Assembly (NCBI GenBank): GCA_964370795.1
Contig: CAYJME010000146.1
Coordinates: 1-8,704, forward strand
Direction of reading: 5' to 3'
Origin: JAHFOW01 sp964370795
Lineage (GTDB): Bacteria > Planctomycetota > Brocadiia > Brocadiales > Brocadiaceae
Length of the DNA stretch: 8,704 nucleotides
Under the pieces are notes generated by a model. That model was given only the letters and a program-made list of their open reading frames with translations, was not told the origin of the DNA and searched no databases. Made by a program: the position numbers and the translations under genes. Below, one piece after another: positions 1 through 6,461 of this stretch (within the stretch, counting starts at the first letter, position 1; the number at the start of each line of letters is the position of its first letter).

Positions 1-165
1 GATTCCATAGCTAAAATGAAGTGTAGCAAATACCACGGGTAACACTAAAAATAATTTCAACCCTTTTTTAAGGGCAACCAAACCAGAGGCAATTATATTG
101 GCGGTCAAAAGAAATATATGCGAGAAGGATAAAGCATTGAACATACCTGACAAATTAATCACTAA
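1..165 (-). pseudogene. 3' remnant of a membrane glycosyltransferase, truncated upstream, running off the left edge
   Basis: Read on the minus strand, the frame is open from just after a TGA at 168-166 to the window edge. The first ATG is at 144-142 and gives 48 residues to the edge. The peptide is hydrophobic: a membrane-like stretch (LSFSHIFLLTANIIASGLVA), a short basic turn (LKKGLK), then a second hydrophobic stretch ending LPVVFATLHFSYGI. That ending resembles the C-terminal membrane part of succinoglycan-type family 2 glycosyltransferases, where a similar FATLHxSYGxG segment precedes the last helix. No catalytic domain precedes it; the sequence upstream (175-646) is a MITE-like element and an unrelated gene. 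I infer a gene whose 5' part was lost or displaced. It could instead be a short independent membrane protein. The fold match is from memory, so confidence is moderate. Confidence 0.5.
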
Positions 166-174
166 TCAACAGGT

Positions 175-263
175 TGTCTGAGAATGCAAAATTGTGGAAA
201 TTCGGATATTGATTAATAAGGATTTATGATATGAAAATTCAAGAAAAAGTGAATTCTCGGACA
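175..263. repeat. MITE-like 89-bp element with terminal inverted repeats
   Basis: TGTCTGAGAAT (175-185) and ATTCTCGGACA (253-263) are inverted copies matching at 10 of 11 bases. The similarity continues inwards to about 14 bases. The interior is AT-rich and has no ORF. The element lies just upstream of the truncated glycosyltransferase frame (TGA at 168-166) and just downstream of the stop of the 646-269 gene. I see no clear target-site duplication. It could be a MITE, an insertion-sequence end relic, or a simple hairpin. Confidence 0.4.
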
Positions 264-268
264 GCTTA

Positions 269-646
269 TCAAGGTGTGCCCCCCTGACTTTTTCTCGATT
301 TTCGCAAGAACTGCCCTTCGGGATCCATCTCATACCCCGCCGGCGGTTCTTTTTCCTTCTCCCTGTCCCAGAAGCCGGACACGATGGTTCCGTCTTCGGT
401 CAATGGGGTATGGGTTCGCCATTCATAGGACTCCACGGCATAGTTCAGGTTCGTGCCGATAATCTCGGGCAGTACATTATCTGCAATCGGCTTTAACCGC
501 TCCCCACTACCTGCTTTTTTATGGGCATGAAACCCCAGTAAATCAGCCACGGCCGCAAAATCCCCTGTCCGAAATTCTCCCAGCCCGGCACGAAACAACG
601 CCCTGACCTTGTCAGCCAATTCGGCCCATTTCTCATTTTTTATCAT
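269..646 (-). CDS. Hypothetical protein, 125 aa, not recognised
   Basis: I chose the ATG at 646-644 because GGAG lies 7 bases upstream of it (tggagttgtgtg-ATG). A TTG further upstream at 679 would extend the frame by 11 residues without a better ribosome binding site. The protein begins MIKNEKWAELADKVRALFRAG and is soluble. Its N-terminal half looks helical and alanine/leucine-rich. The middle has GTNLNYAVESYEWRTHTPL, and the C-terminus is charged and proline/glycine-rich (EKEPPAGYEMDPEGQF, then RKSRKSQGG). There is no signal peptide or membrane segment. I do not recognise a family. Its codons are visibly richer in G and C than those of the neighbouring genes, which suggests a separate origin. 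It is separated from the polysaccharide genes by a 500-base gap, so cotranscription is doubtful. Confidence 0.55.
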   Translation of the reverse strand: MIKNEKWAELADKVRALFRAGLGEFRTGDFAAVADLLGFHAHKKAGSGERLKPIADNVLPEIIGTNLNYAVESYEWRTHTPLTEDGTIVSGFWDREKEKEPPAGYEMDPEGQFLRKSRKSQGGTP

Positions 647-918
647 CACACAACTCCATTCTTTCGGCAAGTCACCCAAATCAAGATGCGGCTTTATATA
701 AACAAAACAGGCCCTGATGAGATTATTTTGCTCAATAATAGCCGAATCTGATTATAAAATACAAGAAATATTTATCGAACCACCACTTAATACGAGTATA
801 CATGAAACTTGATTCAAACCACTATAAGCGGAAACCCTTAAGGTTATTCTTTACCATTCAAGAATTGCCACTATAAACAGGTAACCCGCGTAAATAAAAT
901 GCAAATTCCTATACAATC

Positions 919-959
919 AAGGTGAACTTTTACAATTGTAAAAGTTTACCTTTTTTTTT
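919..959 (+). terminator. Strong hairpin with T-run, oriented as a plus-strand terminator
   Basis: Positions 919-952 form a 17-bp stem with almost no loop. The core TTTTACAATTGTAAAA is a perfect palindrome, and the only irregular pair is one G-T. A run of nine T (951-959) follows on the plus strand. In that orientation it has the form of an intrinsic terminator, yet I see no plus-strand gene to the left of it. On the minus strand, the direction of the operon, the bases after the stem (ttgattgtat) are only partly T-rich, so it would be a weaker terminator there. A perfect dyad like this could also be an operator. Confidence 0.5.
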
Positions 960-1036
960 AAATCTTATTCGAATAACAAGTTTTTTACAATTCCATACAC
1001 CTCCTTGTCAAGAGGTATTGTTTGTTTATGAGAGAA

Positions 1037-1138
1037 AGATTGCTTCGCTTTGCTCACAATGACAGAATAAGGGCGCAATGGCCGAATGACAAAGCACATA
1101 GTCCGTGTCATTGCGAGGTGTTTTTTCCGAAGCAATCT
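1037..1138. repeat. Dispersed inverted repeat of the tgtcattgcgag/cgaagcaatct type
   Basis: The left arm AGATTGCTTCG...CTCACAATGACA (1037-1064) is the imperfect reverse complement of TGTCATTGCGAGG...CGAAGCAATCT (1106-1138). About 40 bases lie between the arms. Repeats with these same arms are widespread in repeat-rich bacterial genomes and sit between genes. An ORF of 61 codons that crosses it on the minus strand is a by-product of the repeat. The element lies 42 bases beyond the stop of the WbpL-like gene. Confidence 0.75.
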
Positions 1139-1179
1139 GCCCGCTTTCATAATGGAGAATTGGTTGCGGCTATGCTGCT

Positions 1180-2211
1180 CTAGGCTTTATTTAAATTATA
1201 AATTTTTGGATTTGGTTTTTTTATAACGTTATAGACTATAATAAACAAAATTCCAAAAATACCTATAACGATCATTTGCCAGATTAAACTTTTTTTATAT
1301 GCCATTAAAGATAAAAGACCAAAAATCAATTGAACAATGGCATAAAGAGAGGAAACCTTCCAATGAGGAATTGCCAGTTCATTGCACATGTACTGATATA
1401 AATGTCTCCTGTGTGACTCCATTAAATTTTCTCCATTTCGCCACCGGAAATAAATGGTAACAACTGCATCAGCGTAAAACATGCACAAAAACATGACGAG
1501 GCAAAGAAATGCATTAAGTGTAAATGATAGTTTCATCACAAAAGAAGCAAAGACAAAACCCAAAAACACACTGCCTACATCACCCATAAAAACCTTCGCC
1601 TGTGGAAAATTAAAAGGCAGGAATCCCAAACACCCTGCTACTAATACAAGACTCAGAAAAGCCATGTCAGTATTTCTAGCGACAAAATATGAAAAGTACG
1701 CGATAAGACTGAATCCGACTACTCCGGTTAAACCCGCAATCCCATTTATCCCGTCCATAAAGTTATAGAAATTTGCAGTACCCGTAATGAATAGCATCCA
1801 AAACAGAAAAATTATGTATTTCATTAAAGATGGCGGTAATTCAATGAACACTACAATCGCAAATAAGGCAAGGATACATTGAACAAACAAGCGAAGTTTC
1901 GATGGGAAATTAAAACGGTCGTCTAGCAAACCCAGTAAACCAACAATTCCCGTTGCCAATACAAATAAAACGTTTTTATCTGTAAAAACTCCCATGATCA
2001 AAAAAGCAATCCATATTCCAACTCCACCGCCTCTTGGCGTTGGTATTTTATGTGAACTCCGATCATTGGGATTATCGTTCAGAGAAATCCTTGAGCCAAT
2101 TTTGGAGATTAGTAAAGAGCAGAGTGCGCTCATGAGAAAAGAGAGGGTAAAAACATGCATTAAGGTGGATGGATTTATCAAAATGATTTTCCTGTAAACA
2201 GCCTCACACAT
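1180..2211 (-). CDS. wbpL: Polyprenyl-phosphate sugar-1-phosphate transferase (WbpL/WecA/MraY superfamily)
   Basis: This integral membrane enzyme transfers a sugar-1-phosphate from a UDP-sugar to undecaprenyl phosphate and so starts assembly of the repeat unit on the inner face of the membrane. Superfamily motifs appear in order: SSHKIPTPRGGG (52-63), the DD pair (97-98), NFYNFMDGINGIAG (147-160, with D153), MGDVGS (209-214, with D211) and the HRRH loop (267-270) in MESHRRHLYQ, which is WbpL-like. There are about ten hydrophobic segments, and 343 aa is normal for the family. The start is uncertain. The ATG at 2211 has no good ribosome binding site. A TTG preceded by AGGA at about 8 bases lies downstream at residue 11, and ATG at 2160 (residue 18) is also possible. 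By context the substrate is probably UDP-D-FucNAc or UDP-D-QuiNAc; this is inference. It is separated from the WbjF-like gene by an 800-base repeat array. Confidence 0.9.
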   Translation of the reverse strand: MCEAVYRKIILINPSTLMHVFTLSFLMSALCSLLISKIGSRISLNDNPNDRSSHKIPTPRGGGVGIWIAFLIMGVFTDKNVLFVLATGIVGLLGLLDDRFNFPSKLRLFVQCILALFAIVVFIELPPSLMKYIIFLFWMLFITGTANFYNFMDGINGIAGLTGVVGFSLIAYFSYFVARNTDMAFLSLVLVAGCLGFLPFNFPQAKVFMGDVGSVFLGFVFASFVMKLSFTLNAFLCLVMFLCMFYADAVVTIYFRWRNGENLMESHRRHLYQYMCNELAIPHWKVSSLYAIVQLIFGLLSLMAYKKSLIWQMIVIGIFGILFIIVYNVIKKPNPKIYNLNKA

Positions 2212-2435
2212 CTTTCAAAAGTTCAGAATCGCTATTAAACTATCTCACGCCAAGATGCCCAGTCGCAAAGGAAAGGACATTCACAAAAAGCTTTACGTTT
2301 TAAAACCTTTCTTAGCGGCTTTGCGCCTTTGCGTGAGATCCTTTTTAAATTCAATCTTCCTCACGCCAAGACGCCAAGACGCAATGAGAAACAATACCTT
2401 CCCACACCTCGTCCTCACAATTACCCATAACTACA

Positions 2436-2567
2436 TTAATGCACGATTCTGGCCGAATCCAACCAATCTTCAAGTTCCACATTGAGATTTAAATTCCTCT
2501 CCTTAACAAATTTTGATAAATCCTCAAGAAAGTCTTCAGGAACCCTAACTGTGGCTATTTTTAGCAT
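2436..2567 (-). CDS. Small hypothetical protein, 43 aa, ribbon-helix-helix-like N-terminus
   Basis: The ATG at 2567-2565 is preceded by a strong ribosome binding site, GGAGG, 9 bases upstream. The frame ends with TAA at 2438-2436. The peptide starts MLKIATVRVPEDFLEDLSKF, a short strand followed by a proline and an acidic amphipathic helix, as seen in ribbon-helix-helix antitoxins and regulators. It continues KERNLNLNVELEDWLDSARI and stops, so the second helix is short and the protein may be truncated or decayed. The frame overlaps the end of the 2685-2545 ORF by 23 bases. The pair sits inside the long loop of a palindromic repeat module. Too short to assign to a family; the antitoxin idea is a guess. 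Confidence 0.4.
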   Translation of the reverse strand: MLKIATVRVPEDFLEDLSKFVKERNLNLNVELEDWLDSARIVH

Positions 2568-2685
2568 TTCTAATTACCTCCAATTCAAGTAATGCCTCCG
2601 CAATAATGTCTGGAGAATATCTCCCTATTAATCTCATCTTTTCAATCCCTGATTTCACCCTTTCAAAATCAATCTTGTCCGTCAA
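2545..2685 (-). CDS. Small hypothetical ORF, 46 aa, overlapping the next small gene
   Basis: The frame is open from just after an upstream TGA to a TAG at 2547-2545. The only plausible start near the left end of the frame is TTG at 2685, which has no clear ribosome binding site. An in-frame ATG (residue 17) would leave only 30 residues. The peptide (TDKIDFERVKSGIEKMRLIG, then RYSPDIIAEALLELEVIRNAK) is charged and helix-forming with balanced acidic and basic residues, so it looks like real coding sequence rather than noise. Its last 23 bases overlap the start of the 43-aa gene, and the GGAGG for that gene lies inside it, suggesting translational coupling. The 5' end may be missing. No family recognised. 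Confidence 0.35.
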   Translation of the reverse strand: MTDKIDFERVKSGIEKMRLIGRYSPDIIAEALLELEVIRNAKNSHS

Positions 2686-2724
2686 GAAATAAGTCTTTCA
2701 TAAAGAAACACTCTTTAATAAATA

Positions 2725-3050
2725 TTTTTGTTTTAAAGCCTTTCTTAGCGTCTTTGCGTCTTTGCGTGAGACCCTTTTTATGTTTAATCTTCCTCTCGCC
2801 AAGCCGCCAAATCGCAAAGGAAAGCATTCACAAAAAGCCTTACGCCTTTAACCCCCAAAAGAGTTTTTGTTTTAAAGCCTTTCTTCGCGTCTTTGCGTCT
2901 TTGCGTGAGGCCCTTTTTAGATTTAATCTTCCTCTCGCCAAGCCGCCGAGCCGCAAAGGGAAGCATTCACAAAAAGCCTTAAGCCTTTAACCCCCAAAAG
3001 AGTTTTTGTTTTAAAGCCTTTCTCTGCGTCTTTGCGCCTTTGCGTGAGAC
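2725..3050. repeat. 139-bp tandem repeat, 2.3 copies
   Basis: Within the larger array, a unit starting at TTTTTGTTTTAAAGCC recurs at 2725, 2864 and 3003, an exact period of 139 bases. The two full copies (2725-2863 and 2864-3002) differ at about nine positions by my count. The third is cut short at about 3050, where the WbjF-like coding sequence takes over. High identity over a full unit suggests recent tandem duplication of a right arm-linker-left arm-loop block. Confidence 0.85.
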
Positions 3051-4003
3051 CTGGTTTTAAACCATTCCGCCGTTTCCTTAAGCCCCTCTTCCATCGTAAA
3101 TGGCGGCTTCCACCCAAGTTCGTTGCGGATTTTTGAACTGTCAACAATAAGCGAGCCAATAAGTCTCTCCACTGCCTCCGATTTGCCGGTAAGTCTGCCT
3201 GCAAATTTCATCAATGCAGAAGGGAAAGGAAACAATCGTGCCGGTTTGCCCAGCGCAACCGCCACCCTCCGGATCAGCTCTGGTGTTGGTACATCCGCAC
3301 CATCGCTCACCAAATAGATCTGCCCCGCTGCTTTAGGATGAGTAATACAGGTAACAATGGCATCAACCAGATTTCCAAGATAGATCAGGCTGCGGCGGTT
3401 GCTTACTGAAGCAAGAGGTAGAGGACCGCCCTTGTCCACCAGCGAGAGAAGTCTCAAGAAATTTCCGGGATTACCTGGGCCATAAACAAGAGGAGAACGA
3501 ATAATTACCACTTCCATTCCTGATTCAGAAGCTATTTTGTTAAGCTTCTGCTCCGCCTCTAATTTTGATAAGGCATAAGGGTTATGTGGGTGGGGTTCAT
3601 CTTCTTCAGTAAAGGGGCGCTCATAAGTCACATTTCCATTTACTCCAACCGAACTCAGGAAAACAAACCGTCGCACTCCGGCAACTGCGGCCATTCGCGC
3701 AAGGCGCCCGGTTCCCACCACATTCACCTGACGAAACGCTGCAAGGGGGTCTGTGGCTGTTTCTTTCATCACGTGCACACGAGCAGCCAAGTGAACAATA
3801 GTATCAATGCCAATCAGGGCATTTGACCAGTCGGTATCATGGCCGATTGATTGTATCTGGACGCACACGACTCCGGACGGATGCCTGGCAACACCGCTTG
3901 AGGCTCTAACAGTTCCATGGCCTTTCCAGTCCTCATGTAGCATCCTATCGCAAAGGACACTGCCAACAAAACCTTTTGCTCCTGTAATTAAAATAGCGCG
4001 CAC
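3011..4003 (-). CDS. NAD-dependent nucleotide-sugar epimerase/dehydrogenase (WbjF/WbpV type)
   Basis: This is an extended short-chain dehydrogenase acting in the cytoplasm on a UDP-4-keto-6-deoxy-HexNAc. Relatives of this type reduce it to UDP-D-QuiNAc or UDP-D-FucNAc. The Rossmann motif GAKGFVG is at residues 8-14, VHLAARVH at 70-77, the catalytic serine in FLSSVGVNG (115-123), and YxxxK in NPYALSKLE (Y143, K147). RSPLVYGPG (169-177), NRRSLIYLGNLVDA (202-215) and LVSDGADVPTPEL (231-243) match the family. The start is GTG at 4003; the preceding glycosyltransferase gene ends at 3988, so they overlap by 16 bases and are probably translationally coupled. Oddly, the last 13 or so residues (SHAKAQRRRERL) and the TAA stop are encoded by a right-arm copy of the 2244-3048 repeat. 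The original stop was probably close to residue 317. It is WbjF-like by position, before a WbpL-like gene; the exact product sugar is not decided by sequence. Confidence 0.85.
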   Translation of the reverse strand: MRAILITGAKGFVGSVLCDRMLHEDWKGHGTVRASSGVARHPSGVVCVQIQSIGHDTDWSNALIGIDTIVHLAARVHVMKETATDPLAAFRQVNVVGTGRLARMAAVAGVRRFVFLSSVGVNGNVTYERPFTEEDEPHPHNPYALSKLEAEQKLNKIASESGMEVVIIRSPLVYGPGNPGNFLRLLSLVDKGGPLPLASVSNRRSLIYLGNLVDAIVTCITHPKAAGQIYLVSDGADVPTPELIRRVAVALGKPARLFPFPSALMKFAGRLTGKSEAVERLIGSLIVDSSKIRNELGWKPPFTMEEGLKETAEWFKTRSHAKAQRRRERL

Positions 4004-5238
4004 TTTTTGTCATTACCAAAGCCAGTAGAGCAAGTTTCTTGGAATAACTTCCTATATCTGTCAATTATATTCTGATAAGAATATTTATTTTCCGCTATAA
4101 ACCGCGCTCTTCTGCCCATATCTTGCAACAGCTCCTGGTTAGCACTTGCATTGAGAATCACTTTAGCCAGACTGGAGGGATCTGCCGGAGGGACAACCCA
4201 GCCAATCCCCTCTTCTTCAATCAGAAGTCCCATTTCGGAACTAGAGTCAACCACCGCAATGATCGGCTTTCCAGCAGCCATAATATTATATGCTTTGCTG
4301 GGCACTCCGAGACCCCACATACCCGGAGCTAACGAGACAAGAGAAATGTCACATGCACCAAGAAAATTATTCTGCTCACTTCGTGGAAGATACCCAAGGA
4401 GTGTAATGTTATTTATCTTTCCATCCACAATCGCATCTTCAATCAATTGCTTGTCGGCTCCATTTCCTACAAACAAGAAATGAATATCTTTACTTTGCAG
4501 TAATCTGGCAGCGGAAACCAAATTCTCGATTCCTTGAACTCTACCTATATTCCCAGCAAATTGCACTACAAACTTTTCCTTCAATCCAAGATCACCAAGA
4601 AAGCTCTTCTCCCGATGGATTGGCTTTATTTCGTCAGAATCGGCCCAATTGGGGATGACAACTACACGTTCAATATCAGCATTTAGTTTCCCTTTGATCA
4701 GTTTATCCATGTCGCGACCGATCACAACAATTCTATACGCTTGATTATAAACCCATTTTGAAATCACTCTTAGGATATAAACTAGAAAAGACTTAGCCTT
4801 GAGCAAACCAGCAGCAACAAGATTCTCAGGGAATACATCATGAACAAGAATAAAAAGTTTCACACCTCTGATCCTGCATATAATAGCCATTATAAATAAG
4901 AGAGGAGCGGGATTGGTAACAACAAGCACAATATCGCCTTGGCTAAGCCTCAACATGACTTTTATAGATATCAAGAGGCTCAATATTGCAGCTCTAAGAA
5001 TGCGAAGAAACAAACGATTTTTATTCAGGCTTGGTGCAATACACCGTTCAATCATGACACCCTTACGTTCCTCACAGCTCCGGGCGTGAACAAGGTTTCC
5101 TGTATAATCTGATGGCCCACAAATTACGCGAACTGAGTACTCTGTAGCAAGTCCCTCTGCTATTTTCGTTAGTATGTAACCTGTGGAAATTTCCTCAGGA
5201 TAATACAGTTCTGAAATAATCCAAATATTATTGTTCAT
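3988..5238 (-). CDS. Glycosyltransferase, GT-B fold, WbuB/WbjE type (probable L-FucNAc transferase)
   Basis: A 416-aa family 4-type glycosyltransferase. The N-terminal acceptor domain begins WIISELYYPEEISTGYILT (6-24) and has the VVTNPAPL (106-113) and LVHDVFPENL (131-140) segments typical of WbuB-like enzymes, with a hydrophobic, membrane-associating stretch at about 75-123. The C-terminal donor domain starts near VVIPNWAD (193-200), followed by FAGNIGRVQGIENL (227-240), FLFVGNG (254-260) and GVPSKAYNIMAAGKPIIA (311-328), which corresponds to the nucleotide-sugar binding motif. WbuB in E. coli O26 and WbjE in P. aeruginosa O11 are linked to L-FucNAc transfer, and this gene sits directly after the UDP-L-FucNAc genes, so the same role is inferred. 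The start ATG at 5238 has only a weak GGA about 5 bases upstream. Its 3' end overlaps the WbjF-like gene. Confidence 0.85.
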   Translation of the reverse strand: MNNNIWIISELYYPEEISTGYILTKIAEGLATEYSVRVICGPSDYTGNLVHARSCEERKGVMIERCIAPSLNKNRLFLRILRAAILSLLISIKVMLRLSQGDIVLVVTNPAPLLFIMAIICRIRGVKLFILVHDVFPENLVAAGLLKAKSFLVYILRVISKWVYNQAYRIVVIGRDMDKLIKGKLNADIERVVVIPNWADSDEIKPIHREKSFLGDLGLKEKFVVQFAGNIGRVQGIENLVSAARLLQSKDIHFLFVGNGADKQLIEDAIVDGKINNITLLGYLPRSEQNNFLGACDISLVSLAPGMWGLGVPSKAYNIMAAGKPIIAVVDSSSEMGLLIEEEGIGWVVPPADPSSLAKVILNASANQELLQDMGRRARFIAENKYSYQNIIDRYRKLFQETCSTGFGNDKKCALF

Positions 5239-5319
5239 AATTCCAACACTGCGGTTTAGATACTTATAAATATCGCTAATCTGTCATTGAAAATTACTAT
5301 AGCAGTATTATGTTTCAAC

Positions 5320-6450
5320 TTATTTCCTGAACCACACAGTCCGGTTCACATAATCTGTATAACTTATTATTATCCTCAAAACTTTTTCTGAAACATTTGG
5401 CACACCATAGTCTTCAACCAAACGTAAAATTCTACGATCATTTCTACCTTGGTTCTGTATGATAGCAAGAGCTTGGTGTATTCTCGCAATTTCCAATCCA
5501 GTCATCATCACCGCAGCCTCTTCCATGCCTTCCGGCCGTTCATGTGCTTCCCGAATATTCAAGGCCGGGAAATTCAATATTGAGGATTCCTCAGTTATTG
5601 TGCCACTGTCTGATAGTACCGCATAAGCATTTTGCTGTAAATAAACATAATCCAAAAAGCCTAGTGGTTTTAAAAGTTCAACATGTTTGTGAAATTTTAC
5701 GCCCTTTGCTTCAAACCGCTTTCTAGTCCTCGGATGTGTAGTTACTATAATGCGTTTATCATGCATTTCAGCAAGTACATTGAGAATCGTAACCAGCTTT
5801 GTGAGATTTATATCAGAATCGACATTTTCTTCTCTATGAGCGCTAACGACAAAATAATCATATTTTTCGAGCTTCAATTGGGTAAGAATAAGAGATTTAT
5901 TTATTTTATCATTGTAATAGTTAAGTACCTCATACATGGGACTTCCGGTTTTTATCACTCGTTCTGCGGGAATTCCCTCACGTAGTAAATACTCACGCGC
6001 TATGGAACTATAGGTTAGGTTAATGTCACTTATATGATCCACAATTTTCCGATTGATTTCTTCAGGTACCCTCTGGTCAAAACAACGATTACCTGCCTCC
6101 ATGTGGAAAATAGGAATTTTTTTACGTTTGGCTGGTATTGCGGCGAGACAACTATTCGTGTCCCCAAGAACTAATAGCGCTTCAGGCCTTTCCTTTTCTA
6201 GTATCGGATCGATCTTTATAATAATCTGTCCTATAGTTTCAACAGCAGAAACTCCTGCAGCATTTAGAAAATAATCAGGTTTTTTGATCTCTAAATCTCT
6301 AAAAAATATCTCATTTAACTCATAATCATAATTTTGCCCGGTATGAACCAAAATATGGTCAGCACATGTATCCAATTTTGCCATTACTCGTGACAATCTT
6401 ATAATCTCAGGCCTTGTGCCAACAACTGTCATTACTTTAATTTTTTTCAT
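5320..6450 (-). CDS. wbjD: UDP-sugar 2-epimerase, WbjD/FnlC/CapG type (UDP-L-FucNAc synthesis)
   Basis: A cytoplasmic, non-hydrolysing UDP-GlcNAc 2-epimerase family enzyme, which in the WbjB-C-D pathway epimerises C2 of UDP-N-acetyl-L-pneumosamine/talosamine-type intermediates to give UDP-L-FucNAc. Motifs: GTRPEIIRLS (11-20), HTGQNYD (36-42), LGDTNS (95-100), HMEAGNRCFDQRVPEEINRK (116-135), SAHREEN (203-209), THPRT (238-242), SDSGTITEESS (280-290) and HERPEGMEEA (303-312). The C-terminus YTDYVNRTVWFRK is typical of the WbjD/CapG branch rather than WecB. Full length at 376 aa. The start is ATG at 6450, with AGGAG 5 bases upstream. An 81-base gap separates it from the next gene. A palindromic repeat (6462-6638) and the GxxExxY gene separate it from wbjC, to which it is normally adjacent. 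Confidence 0.92.
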   Translation of the reverse strand: MKKIKVMTVVGTRPEIIRLSRVMAKLDTCADHILVHTGQNYDYELNEIFFRDLEIKKPDYFLNAAGVSAVETIGQIIIKIDPILEKERPEALLVLGDTNSCLAAIPAKRKKIPIFHMEAGNRCFDQRVPEEINRKIVDHISDINLTYSSIAREYLLREGIPAERVIKTGSPMYEVLNYYNDKINKSLILTQLKLEKYDYFVVSAHREENVDSDINLTKLVTILNVLAEMHDKRIIVTTHPRTRKRFEAKGVKFHKHVELLKPLGFLDYVYLQQNAYAVLSDSGTITEESSILNFPALNIREAHERPEGMEEAAVMMTGLEIARIHQALAIIQNQGRNDRRILRLVEDYGVPNVSEKVLRIIISYTDYVNRTVWFRK

Positions 6451-6461
6451 CTAAGCTCCTA

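Larger units (their letters stand above)
680..1179. other. 500-base gap without a supported gene
   Basis: This gap separates the last polysaccharide gene (stop at 1180) from the 646-269 gene. It holds a strong hairpin with a T-run on the plus strand (919-959) and a dispersed inverted repeat (1037-1138). The remainder (680-918) is AT-rich with stops in all frames I checked. A minus-strand TATTAT (about 740-745) with a weak TTGTAT about 18 bases upstream could be a promoter for the 646-269 gene, but this is not convincing. Confidence 0.6.
2244..3048. repeat. Ordered array of palindromic acgcaaagacgc repeat modules, one carrying small ORFs
   Basis: Eight arms of about 32 bases alternate in orientation. 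Left arms (ctcacgccaag...gcaaaggaaag type) lie at 2244-2275, 2360-2391, 2793-2824 and 2932-2963. Right arms (cctttctt.gcg...tttgcgtgag) lie at 2306-2337, 2739-2770, 2878-2909 and 3017-3048. Each left-right pair is an imperfect palindrome. The three right-to-left linkers (2338-2359, 2771-2792, 2910-2931) are all 22 bases and share a ccttttta..ttAATCTTC pattern. Loops are 30, 347, 53 and 53 bases. The 347-base loop contains the two small ORFs at 2685-2436. ORFs read through the arms (for example plus-strand 2754-2990) are repeat by-products. The array fills the 800-base gap between the WbjF-like and WbpL-like genes. Confidence 0.85.

Noticed and set aside
965..1150. 61-aa minus-strand ORF
   Set aside because: It is read through the dispersed inverted repeat at 1037-1138 (peptide RKKHLAMTRTMCFVIRPLRP), has no ribosome binding site, and has a repeat-type composition.
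1994..2197. Plus-strand frames opposite the sugar genes (also 1481-1768, 3584-3826, 4151-4483, 5683-5985, 6787-7146)
   Set aside because: These are shadows of well-supported minus-strand genes, with no ribosome binding sites or recognisable domains.
2754..2990. Plus-strand ORF of 78 aa, and similar frames at 2255-2485 and 2923-3204
   Set aside because: All are open because the repeat arms lack stops in those frames. The peptides simply mirror the 139-bp units, and the 2923-3204 frame also shadows the WbjF-like gene.
2244..3048. CRISPR array
   Set aside because: The repeated units are long (139-bp period), palindromic and alternate in orientation. The loops are near-copies of each other rather than unique spacers, and there are no cas genes.
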